DNA of 64,000 bases, from positions 460,889 through 524,888 of the forward strand of contig NZ_JACHLB010000004.1 of NCBI RefSeq assembly GCF_014207905.1. Reading direction: 5' to 3'. Under the pieces are notes generated by a model, which saw nothing but the letters and a program-made list of their open reading frames with translations, ran no database searches and had not been told where the DNA came from. This document shows positions 25,838 through 34,661 of this stretch, piece after piece; positions within the stretch are counted from its first letter, which is position 1; every line of letters begins with the position of its first letter. Origin of the DNA: Flavobacterium notoginsengisoli (GTDB taxonomy: Bacteria > Bacteroidota > Bacteroidia > Flavobacteriales > Flavobacteriaceae). Position numbers and translations under genes: made by a program.

Positions 25838-26938
25838 ATGAAAAACATCATTACCCAATTCTCCCGATTATTTGTCGGTGTCCTATTTATTATTTCCGGA
25901 TTAATCAAACTAAACGATCCAGTTGGTTTCTCTTACAAACTGGCTGAATATTTCAGTGAACCCGTTTTCAATATGCCATTTTTAGAGCCTTTAGCTTTAG
26001 GATTAGCTATCTTTTTGGTAATTCTAGAAGTTGTACTAGGCGTAATGCTTTTAGTAGGTTACAAATCAAAATTAACGATTTGGGCTTTATTGCTTTTAAT
26101 TGTTTTCTTTACCTTCCTTACCTTCTACTCTGCCTATTTTGATGTGGTAAAAGATTGTGGCTGTTTTGGAGATGCCTTACACCTAACACCTTGGCAGTCT
26201 TTCACAAAAGATGTGGTTTTACTTTTCTTCATTCTGATTTTATTCATCAATAAAAAATTAGTGAAACCATTATTTTCAAAAATGGTTACGAATATCGTCG
26301 TATTAATCAGCATTATTCTATGTGTTTTTATGGCGGTTTGGGTTTTAAATCACAATCCGATAAAAGATTTCCGTCCATATAAAGTGGGAACAAATATTGA
26401 AAAAGGAATGGAAATTCCAGAAGGCGCTCCAAAATCGGTTGTAGAAATGATTTTCATCTACAAAGTAAATGGCGTGGATAAAGAATTTACAGAAAAAGAT
26501 TTAATGAATATTCCAGAAGGCGCGACATTTGTAGACAGAAAAGACAAAGTGATTTCTGAAGGTTATGTTCCGCCAATTCACGATTTCACCATGACAAAAG
26601 ATGATTCTGACTACAAAGAAGAATTATTAAAAGAACCAAAATTATTGATTTTCGTTACTTACGATTTGAATTTATCAAATCCTGACGGAATGAAAAAATT
26701 AGCAAAAGTAAGCGCTGATGCAAAAGCAAAAGGCTATAAAGTAATTGGAATGACCGCTTCTGGAGCTGATGAAATTGCAAAAGCCAAAAAACAATATAAT
26801 TTAGATACTGAATTTTATTTCTGTGATGGAACAGCTTTAAAAACTGTTGAAAGAGCAAATCCAAGTATTGTAGTTGTACATCATGGAACTATCGGTCAAA
26901 AAGTACATTATAATGATGTTGATGATTTAAAACTTTAA
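25838..26938 (+). CDS. BT_3928-type membrane protein with DoxX domain
   Basis: 366 residues from the ATG at 25838 (MKNIITQFSRLFVGVLFI). Residues 1-140 form a four-helix DoxX-like domain (RLFVGVLFIISGLIKLNDPVGF, YSAYFDVVKDCGCFGDA). A further helix follows near 155-175, then a soluble C-terminal domain of about 190 residues with thioredoxin-like layout (KLLIFVTYDLNLSN). The conserved CGCFGD motif suggests redox or quinone chemistry, as in DoxX/MauE-type proteins; no activity is proven to my knowledge. It lies in the conserved DUF1599-DoxX-TlpA-tpiA neighbourhood. A terminator follows at 26968-27008. Confidence 0.85.
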   Translation: MKNIITQFSRLFVGVLFIISGLIKLNDPVGFSYKLAEYFSEPVFNMPFLEPLALGLAIFLVILEVVLGVMLLVGYKSKLTIWALLLLIVFFTFLTFYSAYFDVVKDCGCFGDALHLTPWQSFTKDVVLLFFILILFINKKLVKPLFSKMVTNIVVLISIILCVFMAVWVLNHNPIKDFRPYKVGTNIEKGMEIPEGAPKSVVEMIFIYKVNGVDKEFTEKDLMNIPEGATFVDRKDKVISEGYVPPIHDFTMTKDDSDYKEELLKEPKLLIFVTYDLNLSNPDGMKKLAKVSADAKAKGYKVIGMTASGADEIAKAKKQYNLDTEFYFCDGTALKTVERANPSIVVVHHGTIGQKVHYNDVDDLKL

Positions 26939-26967
26939 GAAGTTTAAAATACCAGATATTTTTACAG

Positions 26968-27008
26968 AACGCCAATATTCTTTTTTTAGATTTATTGGCG
27001 TTTTTTTG
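26968..27008 (+). terminator. Terminator after the DoxX-type gene
   Basis: AACGCCAATA pairs with TATTGGCGTT, and a T run follows (27001-27007). Confidence 0.8.
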
Positions 27009-27034
27009 AATAAACAATATACCAAGTAATAAAT

Positions 27035-28057
27035 ATGAGTTCAAAATTTAAAAATGAATTAACTGCCACGTTTTCTAAAAATACTTACCTTTTTACATTT
27101 CTATTCTTTTTAATTCTTTACACAATCTGTGATTTTAAATTTTACGAAACTGAAGGTGTTCATTTGATTCCTCTTCATATTCTTGCATTAATAGCAGGTG
27201 TTATTTTTGAAAGTAAAAAAATTACAAAAACATGGACAACAGCTTTTTTAATAGGAATCATTTCTTTTGTTCTCACTTTTTCTTTAGGTCTCTTTTTATA
27301 TTATATCTCGCCTAATGCAAAATTTGATTTAATGCTTATTTTAAATGTAAGTATTTTAGCTTGGCCAATTGCTTTCTTCATTATATATGTTATTTATTCA
27401 CGAATATTTAATAAGAAAAGAATTGCTCCTCAATTGACGGAAGGTACAACTTTGATACTTTCTATATCTATGATTTATTGGGTTATAGATAATGGCTTGG
27501 CAAGATTTGATAATATCATCTTAAGAATATTTCTTATTATCGTAATTTCACTTTCCTTATTTTCTCTTTTTAATGCTTTTACTAAAATTTATCTGTCTGA
27601 TACAATAAAACTAATCCTAAGCATCTGGAGTTCGATAATTATGATGTTTTTTGCAATCGATAATTTACATGGGATTTTTTATAATGGAAATATCGTAAGT
27701 ACTAATGAATTGGTACAAGGAACTTATATTGCCATTCAATATTTCCTTTTAGGCGTTTCAAGCATTTACATGATTCAGAATTTCATGATGCTTATTGGTT
27801 TTCTGCCAAGTTGGAAAATGTTCTTCTTTGTAAAATATTCTAATAAAGTAAGTGAACTCAAAAATGAACACATTGATAGATATTCAGATACACAAGTAAG
27901 CAAATCAGATTCTAAGTTCTGTATTCTTTTTGTTGGTACTATTTTCTTTTTTAATTATTATTTCGAAATTGTTCCAAGACAATTTATAATTTGGCTAACT
28001 TTTATAACATTCCCATTTTTTTTAATGACATACAATCATTTTGTAAAAAAGAAATGA
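27035..28057 (+). CDS. Polytopic membrane protein of unknown function
   Basis: 340 residues with about ten hydrophobic helices (first at residues 18-33, last at 316-333). There is no signal peptide beyond the first helix, and no motif that I recognise. The only long polar stretch is residues 272-294 (KYSNKVSELKNEHIDRYSDT). It could be a transporter or enzyme scaffold. It interrupts the usual DoxX-TlpA-tpiA run, so it is probably a lineage-specific insertion. No close upstream promoter seen. Confidence 0.7.
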   Translation: MSSKFKNELTATFSKNTYLFTFLFFLILYTICDFKFYETEGVHLIPLHILALIAGVIFESKKITKTWTTAFLIGIISFVLTFSLGLFLYYISPNAKFDLMLILNVSILAWPIAFFIIYVIYSRIFNKKRIAPQLTEGTTLILSISMIYWVIDNGLARFDNIILRIFLIIVISLSLFSLFNAFTKIYLSDTIKLILSIWSSIIMMFFAIDNLHGIFYNGNIVSTNELVQGTYIAIQYFLLGVSSIYMIQNFMMLIGFLPSWKMFFFVKYSNKVSELKNEHIDRYSDTQVSKSDSKFCILFVGTIFFFNYYFEIVPRQFIIWLTFITFPFFLMTYNHFVKKK

Positions 28058-28367
28058 CAAACAAAGATGTCATCAATGATTAAAATTTATTGAGTTTTTT
28101 TTTCAAATCTGACGTTTTTTTACCCTCAAATTTATTCTTAAAATCAAAAAATCAGTCTTTTTTTTCTGTTTCGAAAATTAAAGATTAAAAAATTGCTTAA
28201 AGATCTCCTCTACTATTACGATTTCATTCTCGTTTTTCTAACCAAAATTTAACTTATTGTTACAAAACAAACGAGTCTTCAAATTTTGTTAATCTCCATT
28301 TGGCTTTCAATTTGTTTGTTTAACTTTGTGAATTCAGTACTTAATTTTAAAATAATTTATTTTACAT
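28058..28367. other. 310-base gap with a promoter and no gene
   Basis: AT-rich non-coding sequence. Its only clear content is the promoter at 28300-28328 driving the TlpA-like gene. Confidence 0.6.
28300..28328 (+). promoter_or_regulatory. Promoter of the TlpA-like gene
   Basis: TTG (28300-28302), 18-base spacer, TAACTTTG (28321-28328). The ATG follows at 28368, leaving a short leader. Confidence 0.7.
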
Positions 28368-28865
28368 ATGAAACAAATTGCTTTAGTAGTAATTGCATTT
28401 ATTACCTTTTCTTGCACTCAAGCTCAAAAAACAGCTTTCTCAAAAGAAGCTCTAGCTGAAAAATTATTAGGAACAGACGACAGTCAAACTACATTTAAAA
28501 ACATCTTAAAAAAATACAAAGGCAAAACTTTAGTTATCGAAGTTTGGGCTTCATGGTGTGGTGACTGCGTAAAAGCAATGCCGAAATTAAAAGAATTACA
28601 AGCCAACAATCCAGATGTATCTTACTTATTCATTTCGGCTGATAAAACGGCTGATAAATGGAAAGCTGGAATCGAAAAACACGAATTAAACAAAGGTGAT
28701 CATTACATGATGAATGACGGAATGAAAGGCCTTTTCGGAAAAGCGATAGATTTAGACTGGATTCCAAGATACATTGTTGTGGACAAAACGGGAAAAATTG
28801 TGCTTTACCGCGCTATCGAAACCGATTTTGCTAAAATCGATGAAACTTTAAAATCTTTGAAATAA
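28368..28865 (+). CDS. TlpA/thioredoxin-like lipoprotein
   Basis: 165 residues. Lipoprotein signal with acylated C16 (FITFSC). The thioredoxin-like domain carries the redox pair C64-G-D-C67 in WASWCGDCVKAMP, a CGDC active site instead of CGPC. It ends with the cis-proline strand WIPRYIVVDKTGKIV. Such proteins reduce or resolve disulfides in the periplasm. It precedes tpiA and follows its own promoter. In Bacteroidota it travels with the DoxX-type gene, which suggests a shared redox task (inference). Confidence 0.9.
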   Translation: MKQIALVVIAFITFSCTQAQKTAFSKEALAEKLLGTDDSQTTFKNILKKYKGKTLVIEVWASWCGDCVKAMPKLKELQANNPDVSYLFISADKTADKWKAGIEKHELNKGDHYMMNDGMKGLFGKAIDLDWIPRYIVVDKTGKIVLYRAIETDFAKIDETLKSLK

Positions 28866-28949
28866 TTTTTCAATAACAATATCAATGTCAAAATTGAATT
28901 TTGACACCCTTCAAAAACAAAAAATTAAAAAATAATAAAAACTACCAAA

Positions 28950-29702
28950 ATGAGAAAATCAATTGTTGCAGGAAACTGGAAAATGCATAAAAATGCGGCA
29001 CAGACTGAAGAATTATTAAACGAGTTAATTGCTAAAATTCCAGCAAAAACGAATGCACAAGTTATTGTGGCTCCAACATTTGTAAATTTACAAGCAGCGG
29101 CTACAAAATTAAAAAATACAACTATTGGAGTTTCTGCTCAAAACGTTCACCAAGCTGAAGGTGGTGCTTTTACAGGAGAAATTTCTGCTGATATGTTAAC
29201 TAGCATTGGGGTTAACACAGTAATTTTAGGTCACTCTGAGCGTAGAGCTATTTTCCACGAAAGTGATGCTTTAATCGCAAACAAAGTTGATACAGCTTTA
29301 AAACATGACATGACAGTTATTTTCTGTTTCGGAGAAGAATTAAAAGACCGTCAATCTGATAATCATTTCAATATCGTAGAAAACCAATTGCGTGACGGAG
29401 TTTTCCACATCGCAAAAGAATCTTGGTCTAAAGTTGTTTTAGCTTATGAGCCAGTTTGGGCTATCGGAACTGGAGAAACTGCTTCACCAGAACAAGCACA
29501 AGAAATGCACGAATTCATTAGAGAAACGATCCGTAAAGCTTTTGGAGCCGAAATCGCTGATGAAGTTTCTATTTTATACGGTGGTTCTGTAAAACCAGAA
29601 AACGCAAAAGAAATCTTCTCTAAACCAGACGTAGATGGTGGTTTAATTGGAGGTGCTGCTTTAAAAGCTGATGATTTCTTAGCTATCGTAACGGCTATCT
29701 AA
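28950..29702 (+). CDS. tpiA: Triosephosphate isomerase
   Basis: 250 residues, the normal length. Active-site pieces: GNWKMHKN (Asn, Lys), GHSERR (electrophilic His), AYEPVWAIGTG (catalytic Glu and flexible loop), and the phosphate-binding YGGSV...GGLIGGAAL. It interconverts dihydroxyacetone phosphate and glyceraldehyde 3-phosphate in glycolysis. A 7-bp tandem repeat (29703-29785) and a terminator follow. Confidence 0.98.
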   Translation: MRKSIVAGNWKMHKNAAQTEELLNELIAKIPAKTNAQVIVAPTFVNLQAAATKLKNTTIGVSAQNVHQAEGGAFTGEISADMLTSIGVNTVILGHSERRAIFHESDALIANKVDTALKHDMTVIFCFGEELKDRQSDNHFNIVENQLRDGVFHIAKESWSKVVLAYEPVWAIGTGETASPEQAQEMHEFIRETIRKAFGAEIADEVSILYGGSVKPENAKEIFSKPDVDGGLIGGAALKADDFLAIVTAI

Positions 29703-29785
29703 ATTTTAGATTTTAGATTTTAGATTTTAGATTTTAGATTTTAGATTTTAGATTTTAGATTTTAGATTTTAGATTTTAGATTTTA
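29703..29785. repeat. 7-bp tandem repeat (ATTTTAG)n, about 12 copies
   Basis: Eleven perfect ATTTTAG units and one partial, starting right after the tpiA stop. It is a microsatellite-like array prone to slippage. Confidence 0.95.
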
Positions 29786-29786
29786 C

Positions 29787-29817
29787 AAAAAACCATTCGC
29801 ATAGCGAATGGTTTTTT
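29787..29817 (+). terminator. Terminator of tpiA
   Basis: AAAAAACCATTCGC-ATA-GCGAATGGTTTTTT, a perfect 14-bp stem ending in T6. The 7-bp array lies between it and the stop codon. Confidence 0.9.
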
Positions 29818-29874
29818 CGTTTTGGAATTTGGATTTTTTTAATTGGAATTTGATCTTAATTTGGATTTTTTAAA

Positions 29875-29904
29875 TTGAAGTTTATAATTTAAGAATTACC
29901 TTTG
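29875..29904 (+). promoter_or_regulatory. Promoter of prmA
   Basis: TTG (29875-29877), 19-base spacer, TACCTTTG (29897-29904), an exact consensus. It ends 15 bases before the ATG at 29920 and shows that the TTG at 29902 is promoter, not start codon. Confidence 0.8.
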
Positions 29905-29919
29905 CAAAAATTTTTATTT

Positions 29920-30753
29920 ATGTCAAACATCTATTTAGGATATCATTTTACAATTGAGCCAAAAGAATTAGGTTCTGAAATTTTAGTGGCAGAATTGGGA
30001 GAAAAAGCGTTTGAAAGTTTTACCGAAACAGAAAACGGAATTTCGGCTTTTGTGAAAAAAGATTTATGGGACGAGAATATTCTGGATGATATTTATATTC
30101 TACAATCTGAAGAGTTTAAAATTGAATATACAATTGAAGAAATCGATCAGGTTAACTGGAATGAGGAATGGGAAAAAAACTTCGAGCCAATTGATGTTGA
30201 CGGTAAATGCCATGTTCGTGCTCCTTTTCATGAAAAAACTGATGCAGAATTTGACATTGTAATCGAACCAAAAATGAGTTTTGGAACGGGCCATCACGAA
30301 ACGACTCATATGATGATTCAGCATTTATTAGAAATGGATGTGAAAGGTCTTAAAACTCTTGATATGGGTTGCGGAACTGCCATTTTAGCTATTTTAGCTG
30401 AAATGAAAGGCGCAGAACCAATTGACGCAATTGATATTGATAATTGGTGTTATTTAAATTCGATAGAAAATGCGGAGCGCAATAACTGCAAACATATTAG
30501 CGTTTATGAGGGCGATGCGGCTTTATTGGCTGGTAAAAAATACGATTTGATTATCGCCAATATCAACAGAAATATTTTGTTGAATGATATGCAGGCTTAT
30601 GTTGATGCTTTGAACCCAAAAGGAATTATTCTTTTTAGTGGTTTCTACGAAGAAGACATTCCGTTTATAGATGCTTCTTGTGTTGAAAAAGGGTTAACGT
30701 ATGTTAAAAAGCTACAAAGAAACAACTGGGTATCACTAAAATACGTAAATTAG
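29920..30753 (+). CDS. prmA: Ribosomal protein L11 methyltransferase
   Basis: 277 residues from the ATG at 29920 (MSNIYLGYHF). The N-terminal substrate-recognition domain precedes a Rossmann-type methyltransferase: FGTGHHETT, then LDMGCGTAILAILAEMKGA as the S-adenosylmethionine loop, and DLIIANINRNILL. It trimethylates L11. The gene is followed 34 bases later by clpS in the same direction, so they share a transcript. Confidence 0.95.
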   Translation: MSNIYLGYHFTIEPKELGSEILVAELGEKAFESFTETENGISAFVKKDLWDENILDDIYILQSEEFKIEYTIEEIDQVNWNEEWEKNFEPIDVDGKCHVRAPFHEKTDAEFDIVIEPKMSFGTGHHETTHMMIQHLLEMDVKGLKTLDMGCGTAILAILAEMKGAEPIDAIDIDNWCYLNSIENAERNNCKHISVYEGDAALLAGKKYDLIIANINRNILLNDMQAYVDALNPKGIILFSGFYEEDIPFIDASCVEKGLTYVKKLQRNNWVSLKYVN

Positions 30754-30787
30754 ATTTAGTAATTACAAAGTACATAAACTAAATAAG

Positions 30788-31063
30788 ATGAGTACTAAAG
30801 AAAAAGTAAGAGAAAAAGTCCGTGAGAAAGAAGCGGTTGTTTTTAATAACGAAATTATAATGTATAACGATGATGTAAATACATTTGATCATGTTATTGA
30901 TACTTTGATGCGCGTTTGCGACCATACGGCAGAACAAGCAGAGCAATGCTCTTTAATTGTACATTACAACGGGAAATGCACTGTAAAGACTGGTCCGATA
31001 GAAAAACTAAAACCTCAATGTACGCAACTTTTAGAAGCTGGTCTTAGCGCTGAAATTGTTTAA
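30788..31063 (+). CDS. clpS: ATP-dependent Clp protease adaptor ClpS
   Basis: 91 residues. Core: IMYNDDVNTFDHVIDTLMRVCDHTAEQAEQC, then IVHYNGKCTVKTG, the N-degron-binding and ClpA-docking fold. The basic N-terminal tail (KVREKVREKEAVV) is the flexible extension. ClpS delivers N-end-rule substrates to the Clp protease. It lies downstream of prmA; a strong hairpin terminator follows at 31077-31125. Confidence 0.95.
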   Translation: MSTKEKVREKVREKEAVVFNNEIIMYNDDVNTFDHVIDTLMRVCDHTAEQAEQCSLIVHYNGKCTVKTGPIEKLKPQCTQLLEAGLSAEIV

Positions 31064-31076
31064 TTGCAAATAATTT

Positions 31077-31125
31077 AAAAAGCATTCTATTTTATTCTAT
31101 ATTTGAATGAAATAGAATGCTTTTT
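31077..31125 (+). terminator. Terminator of clpS, with a promoter-like box in its loop
   Basis: AAAAAGCATTCTATTT pairs perfectly with AAATAGAATGCTTTTT (16 bp, loop 17). The loop contains TATATTTG (31098-31105), a -7-like box for the next gene, whose ATG is at 31128. Confidence 0.85.
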
Positions 31126-31127
31126 TT

Positions 31128-32399
31128 ATGGAGGAATATGGAAAAATATTAATTATTGCAATGCCTATTTTTTTGACTCTCATTATCATCGAAAAAATAT
31201 ACGGCATTTACACCAAAAATGATACGGCTCCTCTAATTGACAGCGTATCAAGCATTAGTTCTGGAATTACAAATTCTGTCAAAGATGTTTTAGGATTAAG
31301 CGTTACATTTCTTTCTTATGAATGGCTGGTTTCAAAAATTGCTTTACAGCATTTAGAAGCCAATGTTCTCTCCTATTTTATTGCTTTTTTTGTCATTGAT
31401 TTTTATGGCTATTGGAGTCATAGATTGGCACATCAAATCAATTTTCTTTGGAACAAACATGCGATTCATCATAGTAGTGAAGAGTTTAATTTGGCTTGTG
31501 CACTTCGCCAGCCTATTGCTAGTTTGGTTAATCTATTTACTTTTTTATTAATTCCTGCGGCATTACTCGGAGTTCCAGCTTCTGTAATTGCTATTACGCT
31601 TCCTATTCATTTATTTCTTCAGTTTTGGTATCATACCAAACACATTAAAAAAATGGGTTTTGTAGAACATATTTTGGTTACTCCTTCGCATCATCGTGTG
31701 CATCATGCCATAAATCCAGAATATTTAGACAAAAATCATTCACAGATTTTTATTTTTTGGGATAAACTTTTCGGCACTTTCCAAGAAGAATTAGATGATG
31801 TTCCGCCTGTATTCGGAATCACGAGACCAGCCAATACTTGGAATCCGATAAAAATAAACTTTCAGCATTTAAGTTTATTAATTTCTGATGCATGGCGTGC
31901 TCCAAAATGGAAAGACAAATTCACGATTTGGTTTAAACCAACTGGTTGGCGTCCAGAAAATTTTGAAGAAAAATATCCGGTAAACAAAATTGAAAATGTT
32001 TTCAATTTTGAAAAGTATGGAACTCAAAATTCACAAAGATTAATTTACTGGTCGGTAGCTCAGGTTTTAATTACGCTACTTTTTGTAAGCTATTTATTTG
32101 ATAATATTGCTAAAATTGGTCTTCCAAATATATTTGTTTACGGATTTTTCATTTTCCTAACCATCTACAGTTATAGTGAATTAATGGACAAAAGTAAATT
32201 TGCTCTATTTTGGGAAATGGCACGATTCGGATTTGTAATTTGCATTATCAGCTACTATGGCGATTGGTTCGGATTAAATCGTGTAATTCCAATTAGTAAT
32301 TATATTATTTTTGCCTATCTGATCTTATCTTCTCTGGTAACAATTTATTTTGTAAATTTTGAATTTAAAATCAACCAAAACCAATATATAAATTCATAA
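31128..32399 (+). CDS. Sterol desaturase family (fatty acid hydroxylase superfamily) membrane protein
   Basis: 423 residues with several helices. The di-iron histidine clusters are present: HRLAHQ (residues about 98-103), NKHAIHHSSEEFN, WYHTKH, and PSHHRVHHAIN, matching the H..HH boxes of integral-membrane hydroxylases. The C-terminal 150 residues add four more helices. Possible roles: hydroxylation of lipids, carotenoids or alkylglycerols. The following gene is a YhhN-family lysoplasmalogenase, 8 bases away, so both may work on ether lipids (inference). The start lies directly behind the clpS terminator. Confidence 0.9.
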   Translation: MEEYGKILIIAMPIFLTLIIIEKIYGIYTKNDTAPLIDSVSSISSGITNSVKDVLGLSVTFLSYEWLVSKIALQHLEANVLSYFIAFFVIDFYGYWSHRLAHQINFLWNKHAIHHSSEEFNLACALRQPIASLVNLFTFLLIPAALLGVPASVIAITLPIHLFLQFWYHTKHIKKMGFVEHILVTPSHHRVHHAINPEYLDKNHSQIFIFWDKLFGTFQEELDDVPPVFGITRPANTWNPIKINFQHLSLLISDAWRAPKWKDKFTIWFKPTGWRPENFEEKYPVNKIENVFNFEKYGTQNSQRLIYWSVAQVLITLLFVSYLFDNIAKIGLPNIFVYGFFIFLTIYSYSELMDKSKFALFWEMARFGFVICIISYYGDWFGLNRVIPISNYIIFAYLILSSLVTIYFVNFEFKINQNQYINS

Positions 32400-32407
32400 C
32401 CCCTATT

Positions 32408-33088
32408 ATGAGAAATTCTTACTTTTTCAAGATTTATATTGCGTTCAGTATAGTCTATCTAATTATTCTTTTGTCAAGTTTAGACCGTTTTGATTTGTTT
32501 TTAAAACCAATTTTAATTCCCGTCATTGGATTTGGAGCTTATTTCTACAGAAAATTTCCAACACAAAACACCTTGCTTGCGGCGCTCTTTTTTTCATGGG
32601 TTGGAGATGTCATTTTGCTTTTTACCGATCTTGGCGAAATCTATTTTATACTCGGTCTTGTGGCCTTTTTAACAGCACATATTCTCTATTGCATTTTATT
32701 TAATAAACAGAATAGGATCAGGAAAAAACAAAATAAATCGTTGTTTATTATTGGAAGCATTCTGATTGCCTTGTATCTCATTGGAATGGTTTCTTTTCTA
32801 ATGCCACATCTAGGAGATCTTGAAATTCCTGTCAGTGTTTATGCTTCGATAATATCGATTATGTTATTGTTTGCAGTTAATGGACTTTTAGTCTGGGAAA
32901 AACCAGGTAACTTTTTGGTTTTTCTTGGTGCCTTTTTCTTTGTTGTTTCTGATAGTATTTTAGCTGTAAATAAATTTTATGCTCCAATTCCAAAAAGCTC
33001 GTTTTTTATTATGCTAACTTATCTTCTGGCACAATATCTGATTGTTTTAGGTATTTTAAAACTAAATCCAAAGAAAATAAAGGAATAA
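32408..33088 (+). CDS. YhhN-family protein (lysoplasmalogenase-like)
   Basis: 226 residues, about eight helices. The YhhN/TMEM86 pattern is seen in FFSWVGDVILLF, GLVAFLTAHILYCILF and GAFFFVVSDSILAVNKF, with the paired acidic residues in helices (GDV, SDSIL) as in TMEM86-type lysoplasmalogenases. The reaction would be hydrolysis of vinyl-ether lysolipids, unproven here. It overlaps functionally with the sterol-desaturase-family gene upstream; the gap is 8 bases. Confidence 0.88.
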   Translation: MRNSYFFKIYIAFSIVYLIILLSSLDRFDLFLKPILIPVIGFGAYFYRKFPTQNTLLAALFFSWVGDVILLFTDLGEIYFILGLVAFLTAHILYCILFNKQNRIRKKQNKSLFIIGSILIALYLIGMVSFLMPHLGDLEIPVSVYASIISIMLLFAVNGLLVWEKPGNFLVFLGAFFFVVSDSILAVNKFYAPIPKSSFFIMLTYLLAQYLIVLGILKLNPKKIKE

Positions 33089-33116
33089 TTAGTTCCTTCA
33101 ATAACAACCAAACCTC

Positions 33117-33569
33117 ATGAAAAAAATTGCCTTTTTTATTGTCTTATTAATTTCAGTAACTTCTTGTGTAAGTACAAAATCAACGTTAAAAAATGTAGAC
33201 GATAATGCTCCAGATTTGGTTCTGAAAAAAGATAATACTTTTGTCATTAATCAATTTGCAAAGGATAAAAAATACGGTTACGATCCTGATTATCCCGTGA
33301 ATATATTTTTCCAAAACACCAACAATGAATCTTTAAACGAATCTCGTTTTCTTAACGCTTTGGCCGGACCAAGTGGCGAAAAAATAACGTACACAAAATT
33401 AGAAACCTGTTGTCCGTTTCCGACAAAAAGAAGCAATATGGGCGCTGGATTCTTGAATGTTTACGAATTGAAATGGGAAGGCCAAAAAAAACCAATTAAA
33501 CTGTATTTGAATGTTTATGAAAAAGGAATTTTAATGGTTCCGATGGGACTGAGATTGAAACAAAATTAA
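33117..33569 (+). CDS. Hypothetical lipoprotein
   Basis: 150 residues. Lipoprotein signal MKKIAFFIVLLISVTSCVST with C17 as the acylated cysteine. The mature part is beta-rich (YDPDYPVNIFFQN, FLNALAGPSGEKITYTKLETC, ELKWEGQKKPIKLYLNVYEKG) with a paired cysteine motif CCPFPTKRS. No family recognised. It lies between the YhhN gene and three small membrane-protein genes, all plus strand; its own role is unknown. Confidence 0.75.
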   Translation: MKKIAFFIVLLISVTSCVSTKSTLKNVDDNAPDLVLKKDNTFVINQFAKDKKYGYDPDYPVNIFFQNTNNESLNESRFLNALAGPSGEKITYTKLETCCPFPTKRSNMGAGFLNVYELKWEGQKKPIKLYLNVYEKGILMVPMGLRLKQN

Positions 33570-33584
33570 ATACTTTTTAATAGA

Positions 33585-34286
33585 ATGATATTTGTTCAGA
33601 TAAAGAATGCTCTAATAAAGTATTTTAAAACTTGGTGGTTACCAATAGCTTTCTATGTAATTCCTATTGGATTGTATATGTTGGGCAGCATCTTAAAAAG
33701 AGATTTTTTAATAGATGCCTTTTTATTTACCATTTATTTAAATATTGCTGGAAATATTATCTCATCAATTGTACAGATTGTAATTGGAAAATGGTATTTT
33801 TTATTTCCACAGCTTATAATTTCATTTTTTTTATTTCTTTGGTTAGGACTTTTTTTCCTTTTTTCTCCTCCTGATTTTTATGGAGCTCATAAAGTTATAC
33901 CAAATGATATCGAAATCTCAAAACCTTTAGACTCAATTCCTGAAGATAAAGAATTTGAGAAAAATAATTTGGTTTTATCTTGTTTGAGTCAACCTGGAAT
34001 TTATAATTTCTATATAAATGCAAAACCGAAAGAACTAGGGCATTTCTACATCAAAGCATTTGAAATTACGAGTAACGACAGATTATCTGAAGATAGAATA
34101 AAAAATAGATCTGATATAAAAGTTGAAAATTTAGAGCCTAAGCTTTATTCTGGCGAATTTACTATTTACGAAGGCTCTTGGGGAGATAAATACGCCGCAA
34201 GAATTGAATTATGGTTTATTCCTCAAAACAAAAAAGAATATAAAATTGCCGAAAGAAATTATATCGTTGAAGGTTGGATGCGATAA
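33585..34286 (+). CDS. Membrane-anchored protein of unknown function
   Basis: 233 residues. Three hydrophobic segments lie in the N-terminal half (residues about 15-36, 42-66, 71-96), followed by a soluble beta-rich domain from 100 to 233 (FEKNNLVLSCLSQPGIYNFYINAKPK, FTIYEGSWGDKYAARIELWF). No motif recognised. The preceding gap is only 15 bases, so it is in the same operon as the lipoprotein. Confidence 0.65.
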   Translation: MIFVQIKNALIKYFKTWWLPIAFYVIPIGLYMLGSILKRDFLIDAFLFTIYLNIAGNIISSIVQIVIGKWYFLFPQLIISFFLFLWLGLFFLFSPPDFYGAHKVIPNDIEISKPLDSIPEDKEFEKNNLVLSCLSQPGIYNFYINAKPKELGHFYIKAFEITSNDRLSEDRIKNRSDIKVENLEPKLYSGEFTIYEGSWGDKYAARIELWFIPQNKKEYKIAERNYIVEGWMR

Positions 34287-34319
34287 CACGCTTTTAACAA
34301 ACAATAATTAAATATCAAT

Positions 34320-34661
34320 ATGTTAACAATATTATATCCAATCTTATTATTTTCTCCATTAATTTTCCAGTTTACCTATGGAACAAAAGCTATTTACAAA
34401 AACACTTCAATGAGTTTTGGAAAGATTTCCTTAATTACTTTTGTTTCGCAAATAGTTATTTCTATTGCCTTATATTCACTTTCTCTCTATAATTTCTCTA
34501 AATATTTTGATGAACATCCAGATCAACTCAGATGCGGAACGCCTCTGGCTGGAATTTTAATTTCTATACTATTTTTAATTGCTCTTTTAACGGCTCTTAT
34601 TCTTGTTCAATTCATTATCATTATCTGGAAGAAAAATAGAACGAAATCTAGTATAGCATGA
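34320..34661 (+). CDS. Small three-helix membrane protein
   Basis: 113 residues with three hydrophobic helices (near 4-22, 35-57, 78-105) and a charged C-terminus (KKNRTKSS). No recognisable domain. Its last codons overlap the start of the next gene by four bases, so the pair is translationally coupled. Confidence 0.65.
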   Translation: MLTILYPILLFSPLIFQFTYGTKAIYKNTSMSFGKISLITFVSQIVISIALYSLSLYNFSKYFDEHPDQLRCGTPLAGILISILFLIALLTALILVQFIIIIWKKNRTKSSIA

